The translations under genes were made by a program, and so were the position numbers. 7,621 nt of DNA from NCBI GenBank assembly GCA_012032965.1, contig JAAUPT010000070.1, positions 1-7,621 of the forward strand, given 5' to 3'. The notes beneath the pieces are model-generated. The model worked only from the letters and a program-made list of their open reading frames with translations. It had not been told where the DNA came from and ran no database searches. The DNA is from Nitrospira sp. GTDB lineage: Bacteria > Nitrospirota > Nitrospiria > Nitrospirales > Nitrospiraceae. Positions 1 to 5,934 of the stretch are shown in pieces (positions within the stretch are counted from its first letter, which is position 1; each line of letters opens with the position of its first letter).

Positions 1-483
1 GTCTATAACACAGGACAACTGGTAGCCTTCGGCTTCTTTCCAACGCACCAATCGCTGCTGCATGATCTGTTGACAAGGCAGAGCGAGCCGTTTGAATCGC
101 TGCATCACACAACGGCGGCGGTCTTCTCCAGCGAGGGAATCGGGGCAGTATTGCTGGACTTCGGCGTCACACTTCACTTCCGTAATTTTTTGAGCACGAC
201 CATCGCGCGGAACTGACAATCCACCGAGCGTCGTCACCGATGCCGCTCGTCCTGTCCTATCTGAGTTGGCAGTCGGCTGACTCGATACGCCGGGGATCGT
301 CAAGTCGAGAGCAGGTGCACGTGTGGCTTCGACGGAGGATGCCCCTGACTGAGCCGACAGCAGCTCGTCTTTAGAGGGAAAGTTAGCCCACACGATTGCC
401 CAGACGAAGATCAATCCGGCCACAGACACGAGACTTGCGGTGACCTTTCCCGATCGCTCCGTAGTAGTAGTGGTCGTCTTCAT
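1..483 (-). CDS. Membrane-anchored protein with GLG1-type Cys-rich repeat (partial, C-terminus outside window)
   Basis: An open frame reads leftward from ATG at 483 to the window edge, giving 161 residues with no stop seen. Residues 1-14 are polar and start with six Thr in a row (3-8). Residues 16-34 form one hydrophobic segment (signal anchor, N-terminus probably inside). Residues 36-100 are a low-complexity linker. Residues 105-137 carry C105-x7-C113-x11-C125-x11-C137 with D106, YC at 112-113 and C-V-M-Q-R-F after the third Cys; C158 followed by V-I-D may open another repeat. This spacing resembles the cysteine-rich GLG1 repeat family, found in eukaryotic Golgi proteins and in assorted bacterial exported proteins. 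I infer a periplasmic, disulfide-bonded domain; its function is unknown. No strong ribosome binding site precedes the ATG. In-frame GTG (519) and CTG (492) codons exist, but the ATG gives the most typical anchor. Confidence 0.7.
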   Translation of the reverse strand, partial: MKTTTTTTERSGKVTASLVSVAGLIFVWAIVWANFPSKDELLSAQSGASSVEATRAPALDLTIPGVSSQPTANSDRTGRAASVTTLGGLSVPRDGRAQKITEVKCDAEVQQYCPDSLAGEDRRRCVMQRFKRLALPCQQIMQQRLVRWKEAEGYQLSCVID

Positions 484-522
484 CGAGATCAGAATAAAAT
501 AAAGCTGCCGGAAAATCACCGA

Positions 523-552
523 AACGAGAGTTTTTCACAGAGCGCTCTCGTT
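523..552. repeat. 8-bp perfect inverted repeat in the leader of the Cys-rich repeat gene
   Basis: Positions 523-530 (AACGAGAG) and 545-552 (CTCTCGTT) are exact reverse complements around a 14-base loop. No T-run follows on either strand in a useful position, so it is not a convincing intrinsic terminator. It lies in the 126-base gap between the stop of the upstream gene (610) and the ATG at 483, so it may be an mRNA leader hairpin or an operator. No other signal is clear in that gap. Confidence 0.35.
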
Positions 553-609
553 GACCGAAGCGAATGCGTGTTGGGACAAGCCTCAAGGCGAGGACAAGAG
601 GAGGTTGAA

Positions 610-1622
610 TTAGTTGTCAGGGGTTTCGACGATGTGATTCTCGAACCTGGTGCAACCTTCTGCGAGTAACCGATTCGTTAACATTTCACCCGGCCACTCA
701 ATGGGCAAATCAGCAGTAAAGACCCAGACGTCTGGAGACGTCCAGACTGGGCCGTGTTCTTCCGGAAGCTCTGGATCGAACAGATCGGTCCACACGGGCA
801 TATACACCCCGTTTCCACATTGTGTATGGAGATGCACGATCGTGCGGGACCTCACCAGCGGATCCAGCTCTCTCCACACGGCAGCGGTTTCATCGGCCAA
901 GTGATGCAGCCGTACCGCATTCTGTGCGTCGAACATGGCGTAAGCCGCATACACCGGTGCCTCGATCGTATCCGGCGCGCATGCCAACTCCGGACATTGC
1001 TTAACCAGGCCGTCGAGAATTTCCCGGCGCTGATGGTCTTCCCATGAGTCGGGCAACCCTGGGTCTGGCGCCCCATCAGTTCAAACAAGAGAAACGCGGT
1101 GTTCTCAACGGGGGGAAGAAGCCGGGCCGCCACCGACTGCGCACGCCGTGAATCAGCAACCGTCATCAGGTGGTCATGGAACATCTGGAGGTTCAACATC
1201 TCCAATGTGGCATCAGTCAACAGTCGTGACTCGACACGAACGACCGTTCCGACAGGAAGTTGCAGATTCCGATGCAGGAGGTCAGCCGTCGCAATGGGAT
1301 CGATCTTGAGCTTGAGCGGAGAGGTCAGGTTCGCCTGCAGAGGTAACTCCAAGGCCGCGATCGTCGCGTAGGTAGGCTTTTCATCGTTCGACCCATCCAA
1401 AAGGAGCGTGCAACTCGCCTCTGCCACAAGATCGAACAACCATTCCGCCATTTCTTCGTCGAGCGCAGCAAGCACCGTCAGAAGATCGTGTTCACGTCCC
1501 TGTTCAAGAAATGCTTGCAGGGTATCGATTGCATCATCCGTATCACCATGATCGTGCCTACGAGCATTGATGAGATGGATCAGATCGCGGGTGAGTGGAT
1601 CAGGACGAGACCAGGCTAACAT
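610..1622 (-). CDS. Unrecognised acidic protein, about 337 residues, interrupted by one frame change
   Basis: ATG at 1622 is preceded by AGGGAG (1628-1633), a good ribosome binding site. The first frame codes about 184 residues down to a four-G run (plus-strand CCCC, 1071-1074). There the meaningful frame changes, and it continues to TAA at 610-612. Adding one G gives a smooth join reading L-M-G-A-P-D-P-G-L-P-D-S-W and a 337-residue protein. Left uncorrected, the first frame runs on in nonsense to 852, while the second part opens only at a TTG (1056). The protein has no signal peptide or membrane segment and is rich in Leu, Asp and Glu, so it is probably cytoplasmic. I do not recognise a family. 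Possible landmarks are a helical N-terminal half and a C-terminal stretch rich in Trp and Pro (W-T-D-L-F-D-P-E, then two more W-containing motifs). It lies 138 bases downstream of the YjbQ gene on the same strand. Confidence 0.7.
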
Positions 1623-1627
1623 TGCTA

Positions 1628-1633
1628 CTCCCT
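1628..1633 (-). promoter_or_regulatory. Ribosome binding site for the 337-residue protein
   Basis: AGGGAG on the minus strand lies five bases before the ATG at 1622. It supports that start codon. Confidence 0.6.
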
Positions 1634-1725
1634 ACAACACGAACCAAAAAAGATCGCTCGGAACCTCAGAATCCATGTTGCCAAAATTTTCAAACCCATG
1701 CAAGCGTCCCAACGATTCCTCGTAC

Positions 1726-1738
1726 GCGTGACTCACGC
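1726..1738. repeat. 13-base interrupted palindrome GCGTGA-C-TCACGC
   Basis: Two perfect 6-base arms flank a single central base, in the 138-base gap between the YjbQ gene and the next minus-strand gene. The size and symmetry suit a dimeric regulator site. It may also be chance, since no partner copy was found elsewhere in the window. The rest of the gap shows no clear promoter or terminator. Confidence 0.25.
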
Positions 1739-1760
1739 ACACCTCTGCTCGATACCGGCT

Positions 1761-2174
1761 CTAGTCTCCGATGATCTTCACCAGCACTCGCTTACGGCGA
1801 CGCCCATCAAACTCTCCGTAGAAAATCTGCTCCCATGGGCCGAAATCGAGTGCGCCCTTCGTGATCGCGACCACGACTTCTCGTCCCATGACTTGTCGCT
1901 TCAGATGCGCATCTCCGTTATCTTCACCCGTATTGTTGTGCCGGTAACGGGCCTCATGAGGAGCAAGTCGTTCCAGAAACTCGTCATAGTCTTGCAACAG
2001 ACCAGGCTCATCGTCGTTGATATACACACTCGCGGTAATATGCATCGCGTTGACCAATACTAGGCCATCACTGATCCCACTCTTCTTGACCAATGCCTCA
2101 ATCTGTGGCGTGATATTCAGGTAGGCCCGTCTGGTCTTCGTCTCAAACCAGAGTTCTTCACGATAGGATTTCAT
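1761..2174 (-). CDS. yjbQ: YjbQ/UPF0047 family protein (secondary thiamine-phosphate synthase type)
   Basis: Complete 137-residue protein, the usual length for the family. It carries the family's signature blocks: N-A-M-H-I-T-A-S-V at 42-50, N-D-D-E-P-G at 53-58, R-Y-R-H-N at 76-80, G-D-A-H-L-K-R-Q at 87-94, M-G-R-E-V at 96-100, and the C-terminal block around F-G-P-W-E-Q-I-F at 111-118 ending in V-K-I-I-G. H45, H79 and H90, with nearby acidic residues, are the likely metal or active-site positions. The family is a small trimeric cytoplasmic enzyme. E. coli YjbQ has weak thiamine-phosphate synthase activity, but the physiological role is unsettled, so the enzyme name should be read cautiously. 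ATG at 2174 is fixed by an in-frame TGA just upstream (2186-2184). No strong ribosome binding site is visible. A good promoter lies at 2271-2300, giving a leader of roughly 90 bases. Confidence 0.92.
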   Translation of the reverse strand: MKSYREELWFETKTRRAYLNITPQIEALVKKSGISDGLVLVNAMHITASVYINDDEPGLLQDYDEFLERLAPHEARYRHNNTGEDNGDAHLKRQVMGREVVVAITKGALDFGPWEQIFYGEFDGRRRKRVLVKIIGD

Positions 2175-2270
2175 GTTCGTCGGTCAGCCCATTGTGCCTG
2201 CCGGTTTGACAGACATGCAAGAGGCACCAGGGTTCAACTTCGGATTGAATGTGGACGTTCAGGAAAAGAC

Positions 2271-2300
2271 ACTATAATGTCGACCACATCTCTATGACAA
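2271..2300 (-). promoter_or_regulatory. Sigma-70-type promoter for yjbQ, overlapped by a plus-strand TATAAT
   Basis: On the minus strand TTGTCA (2300-2295, 5 of 6 to consensus) is followed after 18 bases by TATAGT (2276-2271, 5 of 6). Transcription would start near 2264 and run into yjbQ. The same spot holds a perfect TATAAT on the plus strand (2273-2278), so the element is nearly symmetrical. The plus-strand partner has no good -35 (best TGGACG at 2252-2257 with a 15-base spacer), so rightward activity is doubtful. Confidence 0.5.
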
Positions 2301-2364
2301 CCATACGCCCATCATCCAGGCTTTCAGCGAATGCACGGACAGCTTTATGTCGACTCTAGTTAGC

Positions 2365-2407
2365 AAAAAACCTGATACAACACATCTTCGATGTAGTCAG
2401 GTATCAG
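2365..2407 (-). terminator. Intrinsic-terminator-like hairpin with six T, reading on the minus strand
   Basis: Arms 2372-2378 and 2401-2407 (CTGATAC / GTATCAG) pair perfectly. A second stem of five pairs (2382-2386 with 2390-2394) closes on a TTC loop. On the minus strand the hairpin is followed by one G and six T (2370-2365). No annotated minus-strand gene ends here. It either stops antisense transcription coming from the SH3-domain gene or is the 3' end of a small RNA. Confidence 0.45.
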
Positions 2408-2486
2408 ATGCTGTCCTGGTCTCATGTGCAATCCTGCTGAGCCTGGAGCAGACTCAGAATAGCCTCTGCTGAATATTCGTACAAAA

Positions 2487-2513
2487 TTGACAGCCTATGC
2501 CCTTGATGATAAG
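2487..2513 (+). promoter_or_regulatory. Candidate promoter for the SH3-domain gene
   Basis: A perfect TTGACA (2487-2492) is followed by GATAAG (2508-2513, 4 of 6 to TATAAT) after a short 15-base spacer. Transcription would begin near 2520, about 40 bases before the chosen ATG at 2560. The short spacer lowers confidence. Confidence 0.35.
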
Positions 2514-2544
2514 TACTTTTTCAGATTCTACGATGCAGTCCGCT

Positions 2545-2553
2545 GGAGGGAGG
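2545..2553 (+). promoter_or_regulatory. Strong ribosome binding site that fixes the start at 2560
   Basis: GGAGGGAGG lies six bases before the ATG at 2560. No comparable site precedes the in-frame ATG codons at 2497, 2506 or 2533. Confidence 0.75.
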
Positions 2554-2559
2554 TGCTCG

Positions 2560-3312
2560 ATGTTTGCTTTCGCCGGAAACCCATCGTTGGGGGGCAGTCT
2601 CCTGACTTGGAACCTATTCTTTGCTCGCCAACCTGAGCCTGATCTTGAATTCACAGAAGAAGAATTGGAGCAAACCACCACGGTCCGCTCATCATCTCCA
2701 AAGAAACCGCCCAAGCAATCAAACGGCCGTCCCCTTTTATGGGTGCTGTTACTGGTGCTGATCGGCGGCGGTGCCTACGTCGCAATGGAACCGGAGATGG
2801 TCATGGAGTATGTCGAGCCACTCCTTGGTGAATCACCGGAACCTCCAACACCTATTGTGCAGCGGCCAATGCCTCCAAAACCTGTACCTGTGGCTCCGCC
2901 TCCTCAGCCTATGGAAGCGGCTCCGACTCCACCACCAACTGTCGCACCAGTCGAGGTGCCACAAGCCGCAACACCAGCTCCAGCTCCTGCCCCCATGCCG
3001 CCCACCTCGGCCACGGTTGAGACGATTCCAACCCCAGCTTCAGCGTCCGATGCACCCATAACCAGTTCACCCCCTCCGCTATTCGGCGAGGGGCAACGAG
3101 TGAGCGTCTTGCCCAACCCCGCTGCTCCGGGCGAAAAAGTCGTGCTCACCCAGGATGCAGAGGGATCGCGACCAGGACCGGCCATTCCGCCGGGAACCGT
3201 CCTGACAATTCTTGACGGTGATCTTCAGGGGACTGGCTGGGTCTACTCCCTGCGTAGCGACTACGGCACCACAGGTTGGATGCCCGAACATCAGCTTACA
3301 CTGAAACCCTGA
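2560..3312 (+). CDS. Membrane-anchored Pro-rich protein with C-terminal SH3-like domain
   Basis: 250 residues from the ATG at 2560. Residues 1-57 are a hydrophilic, probably cytoplasmic N-terminus with an acidic patch (F-T-E-E-E-L-E, 31-37) and basic residues before the membrane (K48, K49, K52, R57). Residues 58-76 form a single transmembrane helix. The charge bias predicts N-in topology with the rest in the periplasm. Residues 92-173 are a long Pro/Ala/Thr linker. Residues 178-250 look like a small bacterial SH3-like fold: G-Q-R-V at 178-181, P-G-T-V-L-T-I at 211-217, W-V-Y at 227-229 and a final T-T-G-W-M-P-E at 237-243. Such domains often bind cell-wall peptides or act as protein-protein adaptors. 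Here I infer a cell-envelope scaffold role, with the Pro-rich part spanning periplasmic distance. It appears monocistronic, since a strong hairpin follows the stop. Confidence 0.8.
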   Translation: MFAFAGNPSLGGSLLTWNLFFARQPEPDLEFTEEELEQTTTVRSSSPKKPPKQSNGRPLLWVLLLVLIGGGAYVAMEPEMVMEYVEPLLGESPEPPTPIVQRPMPPKPVPVAPPPQPMEAAPTPPPTVAPVEVPQAATPAPAPAPMPPTSATVETIPTPASASDAPITSSPPPLFGEGQRVSVLPNPAAPGEKVVLTQDAEGSRPGPAIPPGTVLTILDGDLQGTGWVYSLRSDYGTTGWMPEHQLTLKP

Positions 3313-3339
3313 TCTATCCGTTTCCGCGACACAGGTCAC

Positions 3340-3382
3340 ACACAGAGGGTGGTGATCAGATCACCACCCTCTGTGTTATAAT
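3340..3382 (+). terminator. 17-bp perfect hairpin terminator merging into an extended -10 promoter
   Basis: Arms 3340-3356 and 3360-3376 are exact reverse complements (17 bp) around the three-base loop CAG, 27 bases after the stop of the SH3-domain gene. The bases that follow are TATAATG, a poor U-tract for termination. However, TGT (3374-3376) plus TATAAT (3377-3382) is a consensus extended -10 element. The right arm of the hairpin therefore supplies the TG of a likely promoter for the HAD operon, with a start near 3389. No -35 of note is present, which extended -10 promoters tolerate. Confidence 0.6.
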
Positions 3383-3428
3383 GCCGCCTGATCACGCCTC
3401 CATTGCATAGGTGAGACATCGTAAGCCT

Positions 3429-3433
3429 CAGGA
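3429..3433 (+). promoter_or_regulatory. Ribosome binding site supporting the TTG start at 3439
   Basis: CAGGA lies five bases before TTG (3439). An in-frame stop (TGA at 3412) lies upstream and no in-frame ATG or GTG comes before the HAD motif I, so the TTG start is well supported. Confidence 0.55.
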
Positions 3434-3438
3434 CTCCA

Positions 3439-4122
3439 TTGCAGGCCGTAATTTTCGATTTCGACGGCGTCATCGCCGACACTGAGCCGCTGCACTTTGA
3501 AGGGTTGCGCCGAACGCTGGGAGAGATCCAGATCAATTTGACGGAAGACGACTACTACGCCAACTACCTCGGATTCGACGATCGAGGCTGCATTCTAGAA
3601 GCCCTGCGTGTCAACCAGATCCCAGCCTCCCCCTCGCTCCTAGAAGGCCTCATGGCCAAAAAGGCGACCGCGTACTTGGCGTCGATTAAAGACCATCTGG
3701 TCATTTTCCCGGGTGTCAGAGAGTTTGTCGAAGAAGCCGCCGCGATATGCCCTGTCGCCATCGCTTCAGGTGCGTTACGAGCCGAGATCGAGCTGGTGCT
3801 CGAATGCATCGGGCTCCGAAAAGCGTTTTGTCACATCACCAGCGCCGAAGATGTGACCCATGGCAAACCGAATCCTGAACCGTTCCTTCATGCGCTGGCC
3901 GGATTGAACCGGCAACATTCCGCTGCGTCGCTGTCGCCGACTTCATGTTTGGTCATTGAAGATTCCCGTCCCGGCATCCGCGCTGCAAAATCAGCGGGCA
4001 TGAAGGTGTTGGCAGTGGCCAATACCCATACCGTGCAAGACTTACACGAAGCCGATGCCATCACCCATAGCTTGCGTGAGACGCGTGTCACGGACGTGCG
4101 CGCTCGCTTGTGGCCCACATAG
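3439..4122 (+). CDS. HAD superfamily (subfamily IA) phosphatase, beta-phosphoglucomutase-like
   Basis: 227 residues from a TTG start. All four HAD motifs are present. Motif I is F-D-F-D-G-V at 6-11, with nucleophile D7 and acid/base D9. Motif II is S110 in I-A-S-G. Motif III is K143 in H-G-K-P-N-P-E. Motif IV is E174-D175 in V-I-E-D-S-R-P-G-I. The helical cap between motifs I and II (about 16-85) is the C1 type seen in phosphoglycolate phosphatases, beta-phosphoglucomutases and nucleotide or sugar phosphatases. The substrate cannot be read from sequence. It is a cytoplasmic, Mg-dependent enzyme. It is first in the operon behind the promoter at 3374-3382, and the receptor gene starts 13 bases after its stop, so it is probably co-transcribed with hpnD and hpnE. 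A role in pyrophosphate or prenyl-phosphate metabolism is possible but is only a guess from context. Confidence 0.88.
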   Translation: MQAVIFDFDGVIADTEPLHFEGLRRTLGEIQINLTEDDYYANYLGFDDRGCILEALRVNQIPASPSLLEGLMAKKATAYLASIKDHLVIFPGVREFVEEAAAICPVAIASGALRAEIELVLECIGLRKAFCHITSAEDVTHGKPNPEPFLHALAGLNRQHSAASLSPTSCLVIEDSRPGIRAAKSAGMKVLAVANTHTVQDLHEADAITHSLRETRVTDVRARLWPT

Positions 4123-4135
4123 ACTCACAACCGCT

Positions 4136-5078
4136 ATGAGAATCTGCTCACTCGTCCCTGGTGCAACAGAAGTGGTCGCGTCCCTCGGTTTGGCCGACCA
4201 CCTTGTCGGCATCAGCCATGAGTGCGATTTCCCTCCCTCGATTCGACATGTTTCAGTGATGATCGAACCACGAGTTGAGGCCCACCTGACAGCGAGCTTA
4301 GATATCGATCAGCGGGTCAAAGAATTGGTCGCGTCGGGAAGTCCGCTGTATCAGCTCAACGAGCGAGCCTTTCATCTGGCCCAGCCCGATGTGATTCTGA
4401 CACAAGACCTGTGTCATGTCTGCGCCTTGACACCAGACCAGCTCGCACGTGCCATCCACTTACTTCAATCTCCACCCGAGGTCCTCACGCTGAGCCCGAC
4501 GACCCTCGAGGACATGATCCATGATATCGAGCGGATCGCTAGAGCGGTCGATCGACTAACAAGGGGACACGCGCTTGCCACGGAGCTTCGTCGTCGATTG
4601 GACCACATCAACCAGAGGAACATGAGCATACGTTCCCGTCCTCGTGTCGTCTGTCTTGAATGGCTGGACCCTCTGTATGTCGCAGGGCATTGGGTTCCAG
4701 AAATGATAGACTTGGCTGGTGGACATGATGTACTAGGATCCAAGCATGCGCCATCGCATACAACGAACTTGGCAAGAAGTGGAAACCTCGCAACCCGATG
4801 TGGTCATCGTCATGCCCTGTGGGTATTCCATCGATCGCACCATGAACGAACTTAGGCAGAGCGGACCTGTCCAGGATCGATGGAGACGGGCCTGCGAGCA
4901 GTGGCCGAATCTCTACGTCGTGGATGCCGCATCATATTTCAGCCGCCCTGGCCCTCGTCTGGTGGATGGTGTGGAGCTGCTGGATTGGATTCTGCATCCA
5001 AATCCCAACCTCCCGATCGACCCCATCAAAGCCATCAAACTTGAGGCTTCGGTCCTGGCTGGAGGCTGCGCGTCATGA
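4136..5078 (+). CDS. Cobalamin-binding-type receptor (BtuF/FepB-like, PF01497), interrupted by one frame change
   Basis: The start is ATG at 4136 (M-R-I-C-S-L-V-P-G-A-T-E). The frame holds to about 4765 and then must lose one base (GAAC near 4766) to continue to TGA at 5078. The repaired product is 313 residues, normal for the group. Signature blocks are H-E-C-D-F-P at 28-33, L-T-Q-D-L-C-H-V-C-A at 88-97, E-W-L-D-P-L-Y at 175-181, D-L-A-G-G at 192-196 and P-C-G-Y after the break. These match the signal-peptide-less proteins annotated as cobalamin-binding or helical-backbone metal receptors. C30, C93, C96 and the later Cys could bind a metal or corrinoid. With no export signal it may act in the cytoplasm rather than feed an ABC transporter. 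As read, the first frame ends at 4855 and the second opens at 4746. It is 13 bases after the HAD gene and overlaps hpnD by four bases. No transporter permease or ATPase lies beside it. Confidence 0.85.
5061..5065 (+). promoter_or_regulatory. Ribosome binding site for hpnD inside the preceding gene
   Basis: GGAGG lies nine bases before the ATG at 5075. Together with the ATGA stop/start overlap it indicates translational coupling. Confidence 0.6.
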
Positions 5079-5934
5079 CGACTGCTGAAGCGCAGGCCTA
5101 TTGCACGGCGTATACAAAGAACAGCGGCAGCAACTTTTACTACTCATTCCTGTTCCTGCCCAAAGCCAAGCGAGAAGCCATGTATACCGTCTATGCCTTC
5201 TGCAAGGCCGTAGACAGTGCCGTCGATGAACCGGCTGCCGGGAGCGATCCGAAGGAGGAACTCAAACGCTGGCTGAACGAGCTGGACGCGGTCTATTCAG
5301 CAACGCCTACCACCCAATCATGGTCAGCCTTGCCTACCATGTAAAAACTATGGGAATACCCAAAGCCTACTTTGAAGAATTGATCAAAGGCGTTGAGATG
5401 GATCTGTTCAATAACCGCTACGTCACATTCGACGAGCTGTCTCTCTATTGTTACCGCGTCGCCTCCGTCGTAGGCCTTATCTGTTTACATATTTTCGGCG
5501 TCACCTCCGCTCGCGCTCAGGATTACGCGGTCGCGCTCGGTATGGCCTTCCAGCTAACCAACATTCTTCGGGACGTTGGCACTGATGCCACCGAACGCCG
5601 TATTTATCTCCCACTCGAGGATCTACAGAAGTGGAACTATCCTGAAAAGGCCCTGCTCAATCGGAGCTATTCGCCGGAGTTCTGCGCATTGATGGAATAC
5701 GAAGCCTCTCGCGCCCATCATTATTATAAGCGAGCCGACGCGGCGCTGAAGGGATTATCCCCTCTCGAGCGCCGTGCATTGACGGTGGCGGAAATCATGC
5801 GCGGCATTTACAGCCGAATCTTGGACCGCATCGAACGATCGAACTATCAGGTGTTCGGACAACGAATCAGTCTGACCACCACACAACGGTTGATCATCGC
5901 GTTACGCATTTGGCTCCGTTCCCGATTCTCGTGA
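5075..5934 (+). CDS. hpnD: Presqualene diphosphate synthase HpnD, interrupted by one frame change
   Basis: Squalene/phytoene synthase family. It joins two farnesyl diphosphates into presqualene diphosphate, the first step of the HpnCDE route to squalene and hopanoids. ATG at 5075 overlaps the previous stop. The first frame ends uselessly at 5344. Adding one C in the CC pair near 5310 gives T-P-T-H-P-I-M and a 286-residue protein of normal length. Visible motifs are S-N-F-Y-Y-S-F at 19-25, the first Asp motif D47-S-A-V-D51-E52, E-E-L-I-K-G-V-E-M-D-L at 101-111, Y-V-T-F-D-E-L at 116-122, and the second Asp motif R-D-V-G-T-D at 166-171 followed by R-R-I-Y-L-P. Position 48 is Ser where many relatives have Asp, but the D-x-x-x-D spacing is intact. 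HpnD is preferred over HpnC or CrtB because of the G-V-E-M-D-L block and the following hpnE. Its stop overlaps hpnE (GTGA). Confidence 0.88.

Larger units (their letters stand above)
2175..2559. other. Divergent intergenic region, 385 bases, no convincing protein gene
   Basis: This stretch separates the leftward yjbQ gene from the rightward SH3-domain gene. It holds a strong minus-strand promoter (2271-2300) overlapped by a perfect plus-strand TATAAT, a hairpin with a T-run on the minus strand (2365-2407), a perfect TTGACA (2487-2492) and the ribosome binding site of the next gene (2545-2553). The possible longer reading of the rightward gene from 2497 falls inside this regulatory DNA and is not accepted. 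Confidence 0.6.

Noticed and set aside
465..477. Trinucleotide repeat coding six Thr
   Set aside because: The codons are mixed (ACG, ACC, ACT) and the run is short, so there is no sign of a slipped-strand phase switch.
383..586. 67-residue minus-strand frame
   Set aside because: It overlaps the better minus-strand gene starting at 483 in another frame. That gene has a membrane anchor and Cys repeat, while this frame has a composition typical of an out-of-frame reading.
650..1371. Plus-strand frames of 60 to 97 residues opposite the unknown minus-strand gene
   Set aside because: They are antisense to a gene with a good ribosome binding site, have no such site of their own, and show Ser/Arg/His-rich shadow composition.
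1698..2063. 121-residue plus-strand frame opposite yjbQ
   Set aside because: It is antisense to a clear family member and has no motifs.
2497..2559. N-terminal extension of the SH3-domain protein from the ATG at 2497
   Set aside because: The ATG at 2560 has a near-ideal ribosome binding site, and the longer start would fall inside the likely promoter.
2904..3339. Minus-strand Gly/Ala-rich frames opposite the Pro-rich linker
   Set aside because: Codons for Pro and Ala on one strand read as Gly and Ala/Arg on the other. These are shadows.
4055..4135. 27-residue extension of the receptor gene into the HAD gene
   Set aside because: The family begins at M-R-I-C-S-L-V-P (ATG at 4136), and the extension is out-of-frame HAD coding sequence.
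4123..4135. Cobalamin riboswitch ahead of the receptor gene
   Set aside because: Only 13 bases separate it from the HAD gene, and the leader at 3383-3438 is too short for a B12 riboswitch.
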